DNA from: Oceanicola granulosus HTCC2516
GTDB lineage: Bacteria; Pseudomonadota; Alphaproteobacteria; Rhodobacterales; Rhodobacteraceae
Assembly (NCBI RefSeq): GCF_000153305.1
Contig: NZ_CH724111.1
Location: 19,232-83,231, forward strand
Length of the DNA stretch: 64,000 nt
Direction of reading: 5' to 3'
Shown: piece after piece, positions 52,892 to 63,180 of the stretch
How positions within the stretch are numbered: position 1 is the stretch's first letter
Layout of the letters: each line of letters begins with the position of its first letter
The notes under the pieces: model-generated
Told to the model about the DNA's origin: nothing
Databases searched by the model: none
The model's input: the letters and a program-made list of their open reading frames with translations, nothing else
Position numbers and translations under genes: made by a program

Positions 52892-54172
52892 ATGAAAACC
52901 ATCAAGACACTCGCCTCGGCCGGCCTCGTCGCCGCGCTCGCGGCGACCGGCGCGGCGGCGCAGGAGGTCAACACGGAGGTCTCGGGCGAGATCAGCGTCT
53001 GGACCTGGCCCAACAACGACCGAACCTTCGAGGCGTTGATGCCGGCGTTCAATGAGGTCTACCCGAACGTCACCGTCGACGTGCAGGGCTACCCCTCGGG
53101 CAACAACGTCTACCTCAACACCCTGCAGCGCGCGCTGATGAGCAACAGCGGCCCCGACGTGGCGATGATCGAGATCGGCATGATCGCCCAGCTGCGCGAC
53201 CGCGACCAGTTCGCCGATCTGCGCGACGCGCCCTTCAACGCCGGCGCGATGGCCGACCAGTTCACCGACTTCGCCTGGGAGAACGTGCTCGGCGCCGACG
53301 GCCAGGTCGCCGCCGTGCCCAAGCACATCGGTCCCGGTGGGCTCTTCTACCGCGCCGACATCTGGGAAGAGGCCGGCTACGACACCGACCCCGAGGCCAT
53401 GGCCGAGCTGCTCTCCGACTGGGACGCGCTGCTCGAGGCGGGCAAGCAGGTCGCCGCGCCGAACGAGCGCTGGATCATCGGCTCGGGCGAGGAGATCGTG
53501 CGCTCGTACCTCGCGCAGAACGGCCTCTCCTACTTCTCCGAGGACGGCACCCACAACTTCGATCACCCGGTGATGATCGAGGCCTTCGACCTCGTCGGCG
53601 AATTCGCCGAGGCCGACCTGATCTCGCCCTTCAGCGCCTGGACCCCGGAATGGCAGGGCGCCTTCGCGCGCGGCCAGTTCGCCTCCGTGATCTACGGCAA
53701 CTGGATGGGCGGCCTGCTCAAGCGCGCCTATTCCACCGAGGACGCCGGCAAGTGGCGCGTCACCTTCGCCCCCGCCGCGCCCAATGGCGTGCGCGCCTTC
53801 AACATGGGCGGCGACTACATGGCCGTGCTCGCCGGGACCGACAACCCCGAAGCCGCCTGGGCCTTCGTGACCTTCGTCGTCTCCGACCCGGCCTCGCTGG
53901 AGCAGCAGTACCAGCAGGACGACCTCTACCCCGCCTTCGCCCCCGCGACCGAGAGCGACTGGATCAACTTCGCCGATCCTTACTACGGCGGCCAGAACGT
54001 CAACGAGTTCTTCGCCGAGGTGCAGGAAAAGCTCGTTCCCCTGACGCTGCACCCGCTCGATTCCATCGCCCAGTCGGCCATGCAGACCGCCGTCGACAAC
54101 GTCGTGCGCGGCGTGATGAGCCCCCAAGAGGCGCTCGCGCAGGCCAAGGAGCAGGTCGAAGCCCGGCTCTGA
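52892..54172 (+). CDS. Family 1 sugar-binding protein
   Basis: The 426-residue protein has a classical Sec signal (KTLASAGLVAALAATGAAAQ) and an SBP_bac_1 body: ISVWTWPNNDRTFEALMPAF, NNVYLNTLQRALMSNSGPDV, AVPKHIGPGGLFYRADIWEE. It binds the substrate of the second importer. With GH2 and galactonate dehydratase genes as neighbours, a galactoside or a related oligosaccharide is likely. A strong hairpin follows the gene, as at the other binding-protein gene at 7758. Confidence 0.9.
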   Translation: MKTIKTLASAGLVAALAATGAAAQEVNTEVSGEISVWTWPNNDRTFEALMPAFNEVYPNVTVDVQGYPSGNNVYLNTLQRALMSNSGPDVAMIEIGMIAQLRDRDQFADLRDAPFNAGAMADQFTDFAWENVLGADGQVAAVPKHIGPGGLFYRADIWEEAGYDTDPEAMAELLSDWDALLEAGKQVAAPNERWIIGSGEEIVRSYLAQNGLSYFSEDGTHNFDHPVMIEAFDLVGEFAEADLISPFSAWTPEWQGAFARGQFASVIYGNWMGGLLKRAYSTEDAGKWRVTFAPAAPNGVRAFNMGGDYMAVLAGTDNPEAAWAFVTFVVSDPASLEQQYQQDDLYPAFAPATESDWINFADPYYGGQNVNEFFAEVQEKLVPLTLHPLDSIAQSAMQTAVDNVVRGVMSPQEALAQAKEQVEARL

Positions 54173-54189
54173 CCTTCCCCGCGACCCTC

Positions 54190-54214
54190 GCGGCGGGCCA
54201 TCGCGGCCCGCCGC
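54190..54214 (+). terminator. Hairpin behind the binding-protein gene
   Basis: GCGGCGGGCC-ATCGC-GGCCCGCCGC, a perfect 10-bp stem, is followed by a C/T-rich run. It probably protects or partly ends the binding-protein message, lowering expression of the GH2 and ATPase genes behind it. Confidence 0.6.
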
Positions 54215-54266
54215 CCCCTCCCTCTCCTCCGACCGACCACGACAAGCCAATCAGGAACACAGCCAC

Positions 54267-56977
54267 ATGCTTCACGCGTTCTCCATCGCCGGCGACTGGG
54301 CCCTCAAGCTCGACCCCGACAACAAGGGGACCGACGCCCGCTGGTACCGCCAGCGGCTCGAAGGCGACACGATGGCTCTTCCGGGCAGCATCGACGCCGC
54401 CGCCAAGGCCCCGGCCAGCGATGCCGCCACCATGGCTCACCTCTCGCGCCGCAACCCCTATGTCGGCCCCGCCTGGTACCAGCGCGAGATCGAGATCCCC
54501 GAGGACCAGGACGGCCTCTACCACTGGCTCGTGCTCGAGCGCCCGCACGGCGAGGTGAACCTGTTCCTCGACGACCTCAAGGTCGGCCGCGACCGCTCGC
54601 TGAGCACCGAGCACCGTTTCTTCCTCGGCCAGGTCGCGCCCGGGCGGCACGTCGTCACCATGATGATCGACAATTCCCGCTTCGAGGCCGTCGGCGAGGC
54701 GGCGCAGCATATGGGCGACGCCTTCTGGGACGTCGCGCACTCCACCAGCGACCACACCCAGAGCAACTGGAACGGCACCGTCGGCTACATGCGCATCGAA
54801 GCCGCCGCCGCGGCGATCTCCGCCCTGCGCGTCGACGCCCCCGACCGGCAGGTCCGCGTGCGCGCCGAGCTCGAAGCCTTCGATCCGGACGACCGGTGGC
54901 CGACCTTCTGGGCCGAGCCCCACGACGACCGCCTGCGCCTGACCGTCGAGCTGGCGGGCGGCGACGCGCCCATCGTGCAGGAACGGTCCCTGACGATCGG
55001 CTCCGCCTGGACCCCCGTCGACGTGCCGCTCGACCTCCCCGACGACGCCGCCACGTGGAGCGAGTTCACCCCCGTCGTCCACCGCCTGACGGTGGAATGG
55101 CTGCGCGACGGCGCCCCGCTCGCCCGCAAGGAGACGACCTTCGGCATCCGCGACGTGCGCTGCGAGGGCCGCCACATCACGCTCAACGGCCGCCGCCTCT
55201 ACCTGCGCGGCACCCTCGATTGCGCGCTGTTCCCCAAGACCGGCTACCCGCCGACCGACCACGCCGAGTGGCGGCGCATCTTCACCCAGTGCCGCGACAT
55301 CGGCCTGAACCACATCCGCTTCCACAGCTGGTGCCCGCCCCGCGCCGCCTTCGAGGTGGCCGACGAGATGGGGATGCTCCTCGCCGTCGAGGGCCCGGTC
55401 TGGCCGCGCCTCTACGCCGACCCCAACCTCGACGACTTCATCCACCAGGAATGCGAGCGCATCTTCCGCGACTACGGCAACCACCCGAGCTTCGTGATGT
55501 TCGCCATCGGCAACGAGCTGCACGGCGAGGGGCTGCACGCCTTCACCTCGCGCTTCGTAGCCAGGTGGAAGGCCGAGGACGGCCGCCGCGTCTACACCGG
55601 CGGCTCGGGCTGGCCCTCCACGCCCGAGGCCGACTACCTGACCAAGCCGCAGCCGCGCTGCCAGCGCTGGGGCGACGGGCTCGACGGCCGGCTCAACCGC
55701 GCGCCGCTCGAGACCAACACCGACTGGCGCGACTGGGTCGAGAGCGTCGAGCAGCCGCTGCTCGTGCACGAGACCGGCCAGTGGTGCGTCTACCCCGACC
55801 TCGACAGCATCGGGAAGTTCGACGGCCCCCTCGCCGCCCGCAACTTCGAGATGATCAAGGCCGACCTCGACGCGAAGGGCCGCCTCGACGAGGCGCCCGC
55901 CCTGCTGGAGACAAGCGGCCTGCACCAGGTCGCGCTCTACAAGGAAGAGATCGAGGCCTGCCTGCGCACCCGCGACTTCGCCGGCTACCAGCTCCTCGGC
56001 GTGCAGGACTTCACCGGCCAGGGCACCGCGCTCGTCGGCGTGCTCGACGCCTTCTGGGACCCGAAGCCCTACCTGGACGAAGCTCACTGGCGCGAGTTCT
56101 GCGCGCCCGTCGTCCCGCTCTGGCGCACCGACGGCTTCGTGCTCGAGGCCGGCCAGCCCTTCGCCGGCACCGTCGAGGTGGCCCAGTTCGGCGCCGACGA
56201 CCTGCCCGCCGGCGCCCTGCGCTGGCAGGTGCTCGACGACGTCGGCGGCGTCTGCCGCGACGGCGAGATCGCCCATGACGGCCTCGCGGCGGCGCAGCTC
56301 CACGGCCTCGGCCGGCTCGAGATCGACACCGCCGACCTCGCCCCCGACCGCCGCTACCAGCTCGTCCTCTCCCTGCCCGAGAGCGACGCCCGCAACCGGT
56401 GGGACTTCTGGGTCATGGACAGCGGCACCGCCGAGCTGCCCATCGTCCGCAGCCTCGACGCCGACGTGCTCGCCCGCGTCGCCAAGGGCGAGCGGCTGGT
56501 GTTCATGCCCGAGCCGGGCGAGATCGAGGAAACCAGCGTGCTCGGCTGGACCAACGTCTTCTGGAACACGCTCTGGACCAGCGGGCAGGAGCCGCACACG
56601 CTGGGCCTGCGCATCGACACCGACCATCCCGCCCTCGCCGGCTTCCCGGCGCGCCGCCACAACGAGGCGCACTGGTTCGAGCTGATGAGCCGGCGCGTCG
56701 CCTTCGGCCACGAAGGCCTGCCCGGCCGGCCCATCGTCGCGGTCAACGACGACTGGAACCGCAACCGCGACCTGTCGCTGCTGAGCGAGGTCGCCGTCGG
56801 CGAGGGCCGGCTGCTGATCTCGGCGATGGACCTCGCCGCACAGAGCGACCGCCCCGTCGCCCGCAGCCTCGCCCGCGCCCTCGCGCGCTACCTCGACGCG
56901 CCCGCCACGGCCGGCACGGCCGAGCCGCAGGCGGTGCTCGAGTGGTGGCAGGCGAACAAGCGCAAGGGAGAGGACTG

Positions 56978-56978
<1 letters not shown>
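54267..56978 (+). CDS. Glycoside hydrolase family 2 enzyme
   Basis: The 903-residue protein has the GH2 build: an N-terminal sugar-binding jelly roll (SIAGDWALKLD, then PYVGPAWYQREIEIPED), an immunoglobulin-like domain to about residue 300, the TIM barrel starting near GRHITLNGRRLYLRGTLD, and an extra C-terminal domain. The acid/base Glu417 lies in FAIGNELHG and the nucleophile Glu502 in LVHETGQW. There is no signal peptide, so it cuts an imported oligosaccharide in the cytoplasm. GH2 includes beta-galactosidases, beta-glucuronidases and beta-mannosidases; the neighbouring dgoD-like gene favours a galactoside. Its stop overlaps the ATPase start (TGATG). Confidence 0.87.
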
Positions 56979-58045
<1,067 letters not shown>

Positions 58046-58050
58046 GCCCC

Positions 58051-59604
58051 CTACCCCGCCCGCGCGTTGCCGCCGCGCGCGGTGGCGATCTCGAGCTCGT
58101 CGCCCGCCGCGATGCGCCGCTTGCTCAGGAAGGTCGGCTGCGCCTCGGTCTCGCCGTCGCGCGCCAGCGTCAGGCGGTTGAGCCCGCCCTCGCTCGCCCC
58201 CGGCAGCGCCCAGACCGGCACGACGCCGTGCGAGAACCCGGCCGAGATCACCGCGTCGGCGTGCAGCCGGTAGCGGGTATGGACGCCGCGCCCGCCCGCG
58301 TGCTCGCCCGCCGCCTCGTGGCGCGCCCCGAGCCACTTGCCGATGACCTCGAAGCCGTAGCGCGCCTCGGCGACCTCTATGGGGCAGTTGAAGGTGTCGC
58401 CGTGGTTGGTGGAGAACATCGCGTCGTTGCCCGGCCGCTCCCTCGTGGCCCCCCAGCCGCCCATCTGCGGCTCGACCATCGTGTAGCGGCGCCCGGTGAC
58501 CGGGTGGCGGCCGGCGATGACGACGCCGAAGATCGACGCGAAGCTGCCCGCCGGCAGGTCCACGCCCCCCTGCTCGGCAAGGCCGCGCCAGAGCATGTCG
58601 ATCAGCCGGATCCGGGTCTCGAAGTAATAGCCGTGCGCCGCCTCGGGCGAGGGATCGAACAGCGAGCCGGGCCGGGTCAGCACCCGCAGCGGCTCGAACG
58701 AACCGGCATTGGCGTAGCGGTCGGGGTCGGTGAGCGCCTTGAACAGGATCTGGCAGGCCACCAGCGCCCCGTCGCGGCAGGTGTTGTAGGGGCCGGGGCT
58801 CTGGTCGGGCGCGTCGCGCAGGTCGACGGTGAAGCTGTCCTCGGCGATGGTGATCTTCGCCCGCCAGGTACTGCCGTCGTCCTGCGGCTGGGCGACCTCG
58901 AAGGTCCCGCGCGGCAGCTCCGCCAGCCCCTGCAGCGCCCGCGCCCGGCCGGTGGCGTGGGCGTCGTCGATGGCCGAGCGGATCGTCTCGGCGCCGTAGC
59001 GCGCGCACAGCCCCCGGATCAGCCTCGCCGCCCGCCGCCCCGCCGAGACTTGCGCCCAGAGATCGCCGGTCACGAAGTCGGGCAGCCGCGAGTTGGTCTG
59101 GATGATGTCGGCCACCGCCGCGTTGCGCTCGCCGCGCGAGAACAGCCGCACGATCGGCAGCCGCAGCCCCTCGGCGACGATGCCGGTCACGTCGGTCGCC
59201 ATCGAGCCGGGCGTCGAGCCGCCGATGTCGCCCCAATGGGCGATCGACGCCACCCAGGCCACGCAGGCCCCCTCGAAGAACACCGGCTCGGCGACGACGA
59301 CGTCGTTGAGGTGGGTGACGCCGCCGAAATTGGGATCGTTGGTGACGAAGACGTCGCCCTCCTCGATGCGCCCGCCCTCCTTGGCGAGGATCGCCTTGAC
59401 CGACTTGTCGAGCACGCCGACGAACGACGGGATCCCCGCGCCCGAGCTGACCAGCGCGCCGTCGGCGGCGGTGATGCCGGTGCCGACGTCGAGCACCTCG
59501 TAGATGATCGGGCTCATCGCCGTCTTGCGCAGCACCTCGAACATCTCCTCGGCGGCGCTGTCGAGGCCGGCCTGCACGACCGAGAGGGTGAAGGGATCAG
59601 CCAT
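58051..59604 (-). CDS. Hydantoinase B / oxoprolinase family protein (copy 2)
   Basis: The 517-residue protein is a HyuB-type subunit: LDSAAEEMFEVLRKTAMSPI at the start, FVTNDPNFGGVTHLNDVVV (about 105-123), ARFGAE-like and GPYNTCRDGALVACQILFK stretches, and FSTNHGDTFNCPIEVAEARY. HyuA/HyuB complexes use ATP to open hydantoin or 5-oxoproline rings, or to carboxylate ketones in related enzymes. It is the last gene of the leftward operon and overlaps the M24 gene by eight bases. A second HyuB is encoded at 61528; the reason for two copies is not apparent. Confidence 0.88.
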   Translation of the reverse strand: MADPFTLSVVQAGLDSAAEEMFEVLRKTAMSPIIYEVLDVGTGITAADGALVSSGAGIPSFVGVLDKSVKAILAKEGGRIEEGDVFVTNDPNFGGVTHLNDVVVAEPVFFEGACVAWVASIAHWGDIGGSTPGSMATDVTGIVAEGLRLPIVRLFSRGERNAAVADIIQTNSRLPDFVTGDLWAQVSAGRRAARLIRGLCARYGAETIRSAIDDAHATGRARALQGLAELPRGTFEVAQPQDDGSTWRAKITIAEDSFTVDLRDAPDQSPGPYNTCRDGALVACQILFKALTDPDRYANAGSFEPLRVLTRPGSLFDPSPEAAHGYYFETRIRLIDMLWRGLAEQGGVDLPAGSFASIFGVVIAGRHPVTGRRYTMVEPQMGGWGATRERPGNDAMFSTNHGDTFNCPIEVAEARYGFEVIGKWLGARHEAAGEHAGGRGVHTRYRLHADAVISAGFSHGVVPVWALPGASEGGLNRLTLARDGETEAQPTFLSKRRIAAGDELEIATARGGNARAG

Positions 59605-60691
59605 CGATCCGCTCCGCGTCGCGCGGCAGGTCGGAGAGGATCTCGGGGCCGTCGGCGCGCAGCACCACGATCTCCTCGAGCCGGATGCCGAAGCGGCCGG
59701 GCAGGTAGATGCCGGGCTCGATGGAGAACACCATGCCCTCGTCGAGCACCGTGTCGGAGCTGGCGGTGATGAAGGGCGGCTCGTGGACCTCGGTGCCGAG
59801 GCCGTGGCCGGTGCGGTGGACGAAGTACTCGCCGTAGCCCGCCTCGGCGATCACGCCGCGCGCCGCGTCGTCGACCTCCCGCGCCTTCACCCCCGGACGC
59901 GCCGCCGCGAGCGCCGCCTGCACCGCCGCCTCGACCACGGCGTGCACCTCGGCGTAGCCCTCCGGCCCGTCGCCGATCACCGCCATGCGGGTGATGTCCG
60001 ACGAATAGCCTTCCGACGCCGCGCCGATGTCCATGACCACGGCGTCGCCGTCCCGCAGCACCGTCTCGCCGGTCTGGTGGTGCGGGAAAGCGCCGTTCTT
60101 GCCGGCACCGATGATGGTGAACAGCGGCTTGGCCCCCGCCTCCGCGAAGTGGCCGCGCACGACCGCTGCGATCTCCGCCTCGGTCTTGCCCGGCGCCATC
60201 GCGGCGCGGGCGGCCTGCATCGCGCGGTCGGCGATCTGCGCGTTGCGCTTCAGCGCGGCCAGCTCGTCGTCGCCCTTGCGCATCCGCAGCGCCCCGACCG
60301 TGTCGACGGTGAAGCGCCGCGCGGCCCCCGGCAGCGCGTCGGTGACGAGCGCGGCGTGATCGGCGCGCATCGTCTCGTCGAGCACGAGCGCACCGGCGTC
60401 GCGGACGCCGAGCTCTCCCAGTAGCTCCGCCAGCGCCGCCTCCGGCCCGGCATCGTCGGCCCATTCGAAGAACGGCAGGTCGGTCTGCGTCCGCGCGCTC
60501 TCGGCCTCGAGCGCGGGCATCAGGAACCCGGCCCCCTTGGCCGAGACGAAGGCGAGGCAGGGCCGCTCGTCGGCGTGGGGCTTCACCCCGAGCAGCCACG
60601 CAAGGTGCGCGCCCGGCCCCAGCACCACGAGGTCGGTGCCGGTCTCGTCCATCTTCGCGCGCAGCGCGTCCAGCCGTGCGGTCGTCGTCAT
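59597..60691 (-). CDS. M24 family (Xaa-Pro dipeptidase / creatinase-fold) protein
   Basis: The 364-residue pita-bread-fold protein has an N-terminal creatinase-like domain (about 1-130) and a C-terminal M24 domain with all five metal ligands of the peptidase type: Asp in VMDIGAASEG and SSDITRM, His in HRTGHGLGTEVH, Glu in FSIEPGIYLP and Glu in IRLEEIVVL. It is therefore likely a metallopeptidase acting on a dipeptide or amide. In this operon it may release an amino acid or an N-carbamoyl-type product. Four bases overlap with the racemase gene upstream. Confidence 0.87.
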   Translation of the reverse strand: MTTTARLDALRAKMDETGTDLVVLGPGAHLAWLLGVKPHADERPCLAFVSAKGAGFLMPALEAESARTQTDLPFFEWADDAGPEAALAELLGELGVRDAGALVLDETMRADHAALVTDALPGAARRFTVDTVGALRMRKGDDELAALKRNAQIADRAMQAARAAMAPGKTEAEIAAVVRGHFAEAGAKPLFTIIGAGKNGAFPHHQTGETVLRDGDAVVMDIGAASEGYSSDITRMAVIGDGPEGYAEVHAVVEAAVQAALAAARPGVKAREVDDAARGVIAEAGYGEYFVHRTGHGLGTEVHEPPFITASSDTVLDEGMVFSIEPGIYLPGRFGIRLEEIVVLRADGPEILSDLPRDAERIDG

Positions 60692-61503
60692 GTGGAGCTC
60701 CTTCCATCCTCGGCCGCGACGACGATCCGGCCGCCGAAGGCGGGGCCGTCGTCGAAGGTGCCGATCCTTGCAATCTCATCCTCGGGCGGCGCCTCGCAGG
60801 ACCATTTGCGCGAGGGCTTCCAGCCGCAATCCCGCTTCAGCAGCGCGCCGTACTCGGCCCGCTTCAGCGCCGCGATCGACGGGTCGATCACCGGCACGCC
60901 GAGCTGCCGCTCGACCTCGGCGTAAAAGCCCACCTCCATCGTGCAGCCCAGGATCAGCGCCTCGGCGTAATCCTCCTCGACCGCCCGCCGCCCGGCCGCG
61001 AGCAGCCGGCTCGCGGTGCGGTCGTGGTCGGCCTGGAACTCGGTCACGCCGAGCTCGACATGGTAGAAGCCCGCCAGCCGGTCCCGGTGGCCGAGCGCGT
61101 GCACCGTGGCCTGCATCTGGTCGACCCACTTGCGCCGCCCGACGATCACCCCGAACCGGTTGGACAGGCTGGCGGCGATCTCGCAGGACGCGGCGCAGGG
61201 GGCGGTGACGATCATCTCGCCCGAGACCTCGCGCGCCTCTGCGAGCGCGGTGTCGTAGAAACAGCCGATCACCAGCGCGTCGAACCCCTCGCGCGCCGCG
61301 GCGCGGGTGGCGCGGATGATGCCGGCGGTCACCATCCCCTCGAAGCTGCGGTACTCGATGTGCTCGAACCGCCCGACCCCCTCGGGCAGCGAGGTGACGT
61401 GGACCTCGGTGCCCGGCAGCTTGTAGTCGCGGGCCATGTCCGCGAACAGGTCGTCATGGCCGGCCCGGTGCGCGACCGGGCTGAGATACATGATCTTGAC
61501 CAT
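60688..61503 (-). CDS. Asp/Glu/hydantoin racemase family protein
   Basis: The 271-residue protein keeps both catalytic cysteines of the cofactor-independent racemase family, in LVIGCFYDTALAE and ALILGCTMEVGF. MVKIMYLSPVAH at the start and VTAPCAASCEIAAS in the middle fit hydantoin racemase-like members. It would invert the stereocentre of the substrate before ring opening by the HyuA/HyuB enzyme. It follows the first HyuB gene after 24 bases, in the same leftward operon. Confidence 0.85.
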   Translation of the reverse strand: MVKIMYLSPVAHRAGHDDLFADMARDYKLPGTEVHVTSLPEGVGRFEHIEYRSFEGMVTAGIIRATRAAAREGFDALVIGCFYDTALAEAREVSGEMIVTAPCAASCEIAASLSNRFGVIVGRRKWVDQMQATVHALGHRDRLAGFYHVELGVTEFQADHDRTASRLLAAGRRAVEEDYAEALILGCTMEVGFYAEVERQLGVPVIDPSIAALKRAEYGALLKRDCGWKPSRKWSCEAPPEDEIARIGTFDDGPAFGGRIVVAAEDGRSST

Positions 61504-61527
61504 CCTTCGTCCTCCCCTGGACTGGCC

Positions 61528-63180
61528 TCAGAGGCCGTGAACCTCGCGCGCGCGCTCTTCGGTGATGAGCCCGGCCTCGATGTCGCGCCGCACCGCGTCG
61601 CGGTCGCGCTGCTTCGGATCGCCGTAGCCGGCCCCCGACGAGGTGATGACCCGCACCACGTCGTCGGTGGTCAGCGCCAGGCCGGAGACGAAGCTGTAGG
61701 TCTCCTCGCTGCCGTCGGCCTTGATCACCTCGACGAAGTTGCCCGAGCCCTCCTCGCCGCCCTCGAGCGGCCACGGCTTGATCCGCGAGCGGGTGTAGCC
61801 GGCGGTGAGGAAGCCGTTTTCGGTGCGGATCCGGTATTCGAGCACCAGCCCGCGGCCGCCGTTCCACTGCCCCTCGCCGCCCGGCGCGGTGTTGAGCGCC
61901 ATGCGGTCGACGAACAGCCCGTTGCGGGCCTCGGAGATCTCGGCGGGGGTGTTGTAGGTCTCGCCGTGGAAGCCCGAGAAGATGCACGGGTTGCCGTCGC
62001 GGCCCTCCCAGGCGCCCCAGCCGCCGATCTGCGGCTCGATGATCGTGTATTGCCGCCCGGTATCGGGGTGGATGCCGCCGATGAACGTGCCGCAGATCGA
62101 GCTGAAATGCCCAGCCGGCAGCCGCTCGGGGATGTGGCGCGCCAGGCAGCGCCAGATCAGGTCGTAGACCCGCACCTCGGTCTCGAAGTAGAAGCCGATC
62201 GCCGAGCCTTCGCGGGCGTCGAAGATCGAGCCCTCGCGGGTCAGCACCCGCAGCGGCCGGAAGCTGCCGTCGTTGGCGGGGCTGTCCGAGCCGGTGAGCG
62301 ACTTGAAGACCATCTGCGCGCAGATCATCGTGCCGTCCTTGCAGGCGTTGGTCGGCCCGGTGTCCTGGTCGGGGTTGTCGCGCAGGTCGACGAGGAACTC
62401 GTCGGCGCTGATCGTCACCTTGACGTTGAAGACGCGGCCGTCGTCCTGCTCTTCCGACAGCTCGAAGGTGCCGTGCGGCAGCTGCGCCAGCTCGGCGCGC
62501 GCAGCCCTTTCGCCGAAGTCCATGAAGTGGTCCATCGCCTTCAGGAAGGTGCCGGTGCCGTACTTCGCCGCCAGCCCCTGCAGCCGCCGCGCCCCGACCC
62601 GGACCGAGGCGATCGCCGCCCAAACGTCGCCCTTGAGGAAGTCGGGCATCCGGCTGTTGGTGGTGATGATGTCGATCACCGCGTCGTCGGTGACGCCCTC
62701 GCGGATCACCTTCACCGCCGGCAGCCGCAGCCCCTCCTGCCAGATCTCCGTCGCCTCGCCCGACAGCGAGCCCGGCGCCATGCCGCCGACGTCGGAATTG
62801 TGCGCGATGTTGGCGGTCCAGGCGATGATCGCGCCGTCGGCGAAGACCGGCATCGCCAGCACCAGGTCGTTGAGGTGCGTGACGCCGCCGTGCCAGGGGT
62901 CGTTGGTGATGAAGACGTCGCCGGGGCGGATGTCGTCGGCGTCGAACTTCTTCAGGATGAACTGCACCGACTTGTCGAGCACGCCGATGAAGGCCGGGAT
63001 CCCCGCCCCCGACGACGCGATGCGCCCTTCGGCGTCGGTGATCCCGGTGCCCATGTCGAGCACCTCGTAGATGATCGACGACATCGCCGTCTTGCGCATC
63101 GCGGCGAACATCTCGTCGGCCGCCGATTGCAGCGAGTTCTGGATGATCTCCAGGGTGATCGGATCGGCGTCAGCGCTCAT
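61528..63180 (-). CDS. Hydantoinase B / oxoprolinase family protein (copy 1)
   Basis: The 550-residue HyuB-type subunit begins ITLEIIQNSLQSAADEMFAA and has FITNDPWHGGVTHLNDLVLA, GPTNACKDGTMICAQMVFKS, EPQIGGWGAWEGRDGNPCIF and a C-terminal part (GYGDPKQRDRDAV) that copy 2 lacks. It lies directly behind the HyuA gene with a four-base overlap (63177-63180), so these two surely form the enzyme complex. Copy 2 may partner the same HyuA on another substrate or may be specialised. Confidence 0.9.
   Translation of the reverse strand: MSADADPITLEIIQNSLQSAADEMFAAMRKTAMSSIIYEVLDMGTGITDAEGRIASSGAGIPAFIGVLDKSVQFILKKFDADDIRPGDVFITNDPWHGGVTHLNDLVLAMPVFADGAIIAWTANIAHNSDVGGMAPGSLSGEATEIWQEGLRLPAVKVIREGVTDDAVIDIITTNSRMPDFLKGDVWAAIASVRVGARRLQGLAAKYGTGTFLKAMDHFMDFGERAARAELAQLPHGTFELSEEQDDGRVFNVKVTISADEFLVDLRDNPDQDTGPTNACKDGTMICAQMVFKSLTGSDSPANDGSFRPLRVLTREGSIFDAREGSAIGFYFETEVRVYDLIWRCLARHIPERLPAGHFSSICGTFIGGIHPDTGRQYTIIEPQIGGWGAWEGRDGNPCIFSGFHGETYNTPAEISEARNGLFVDRMALNTAPGGEGQWNGGRGLVLEYRIRTENGFLTAGYTRSRIKPWPLEGGEEGSGNFVEVIKADGSEETYSFVSGLALTTDDVVRVITSSGAGYGDPKQRDRDAVRRDIEAGLITEERAREVHGL

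Noticed and set aside
54000-56711. Leftward 903-codon frame opposite the GH2 gene.
   Set aside because: It mirrors the GH2 gene with strong Val/Ala/Gly bias and no family signature; the forward protein has complete catalytic motifs.
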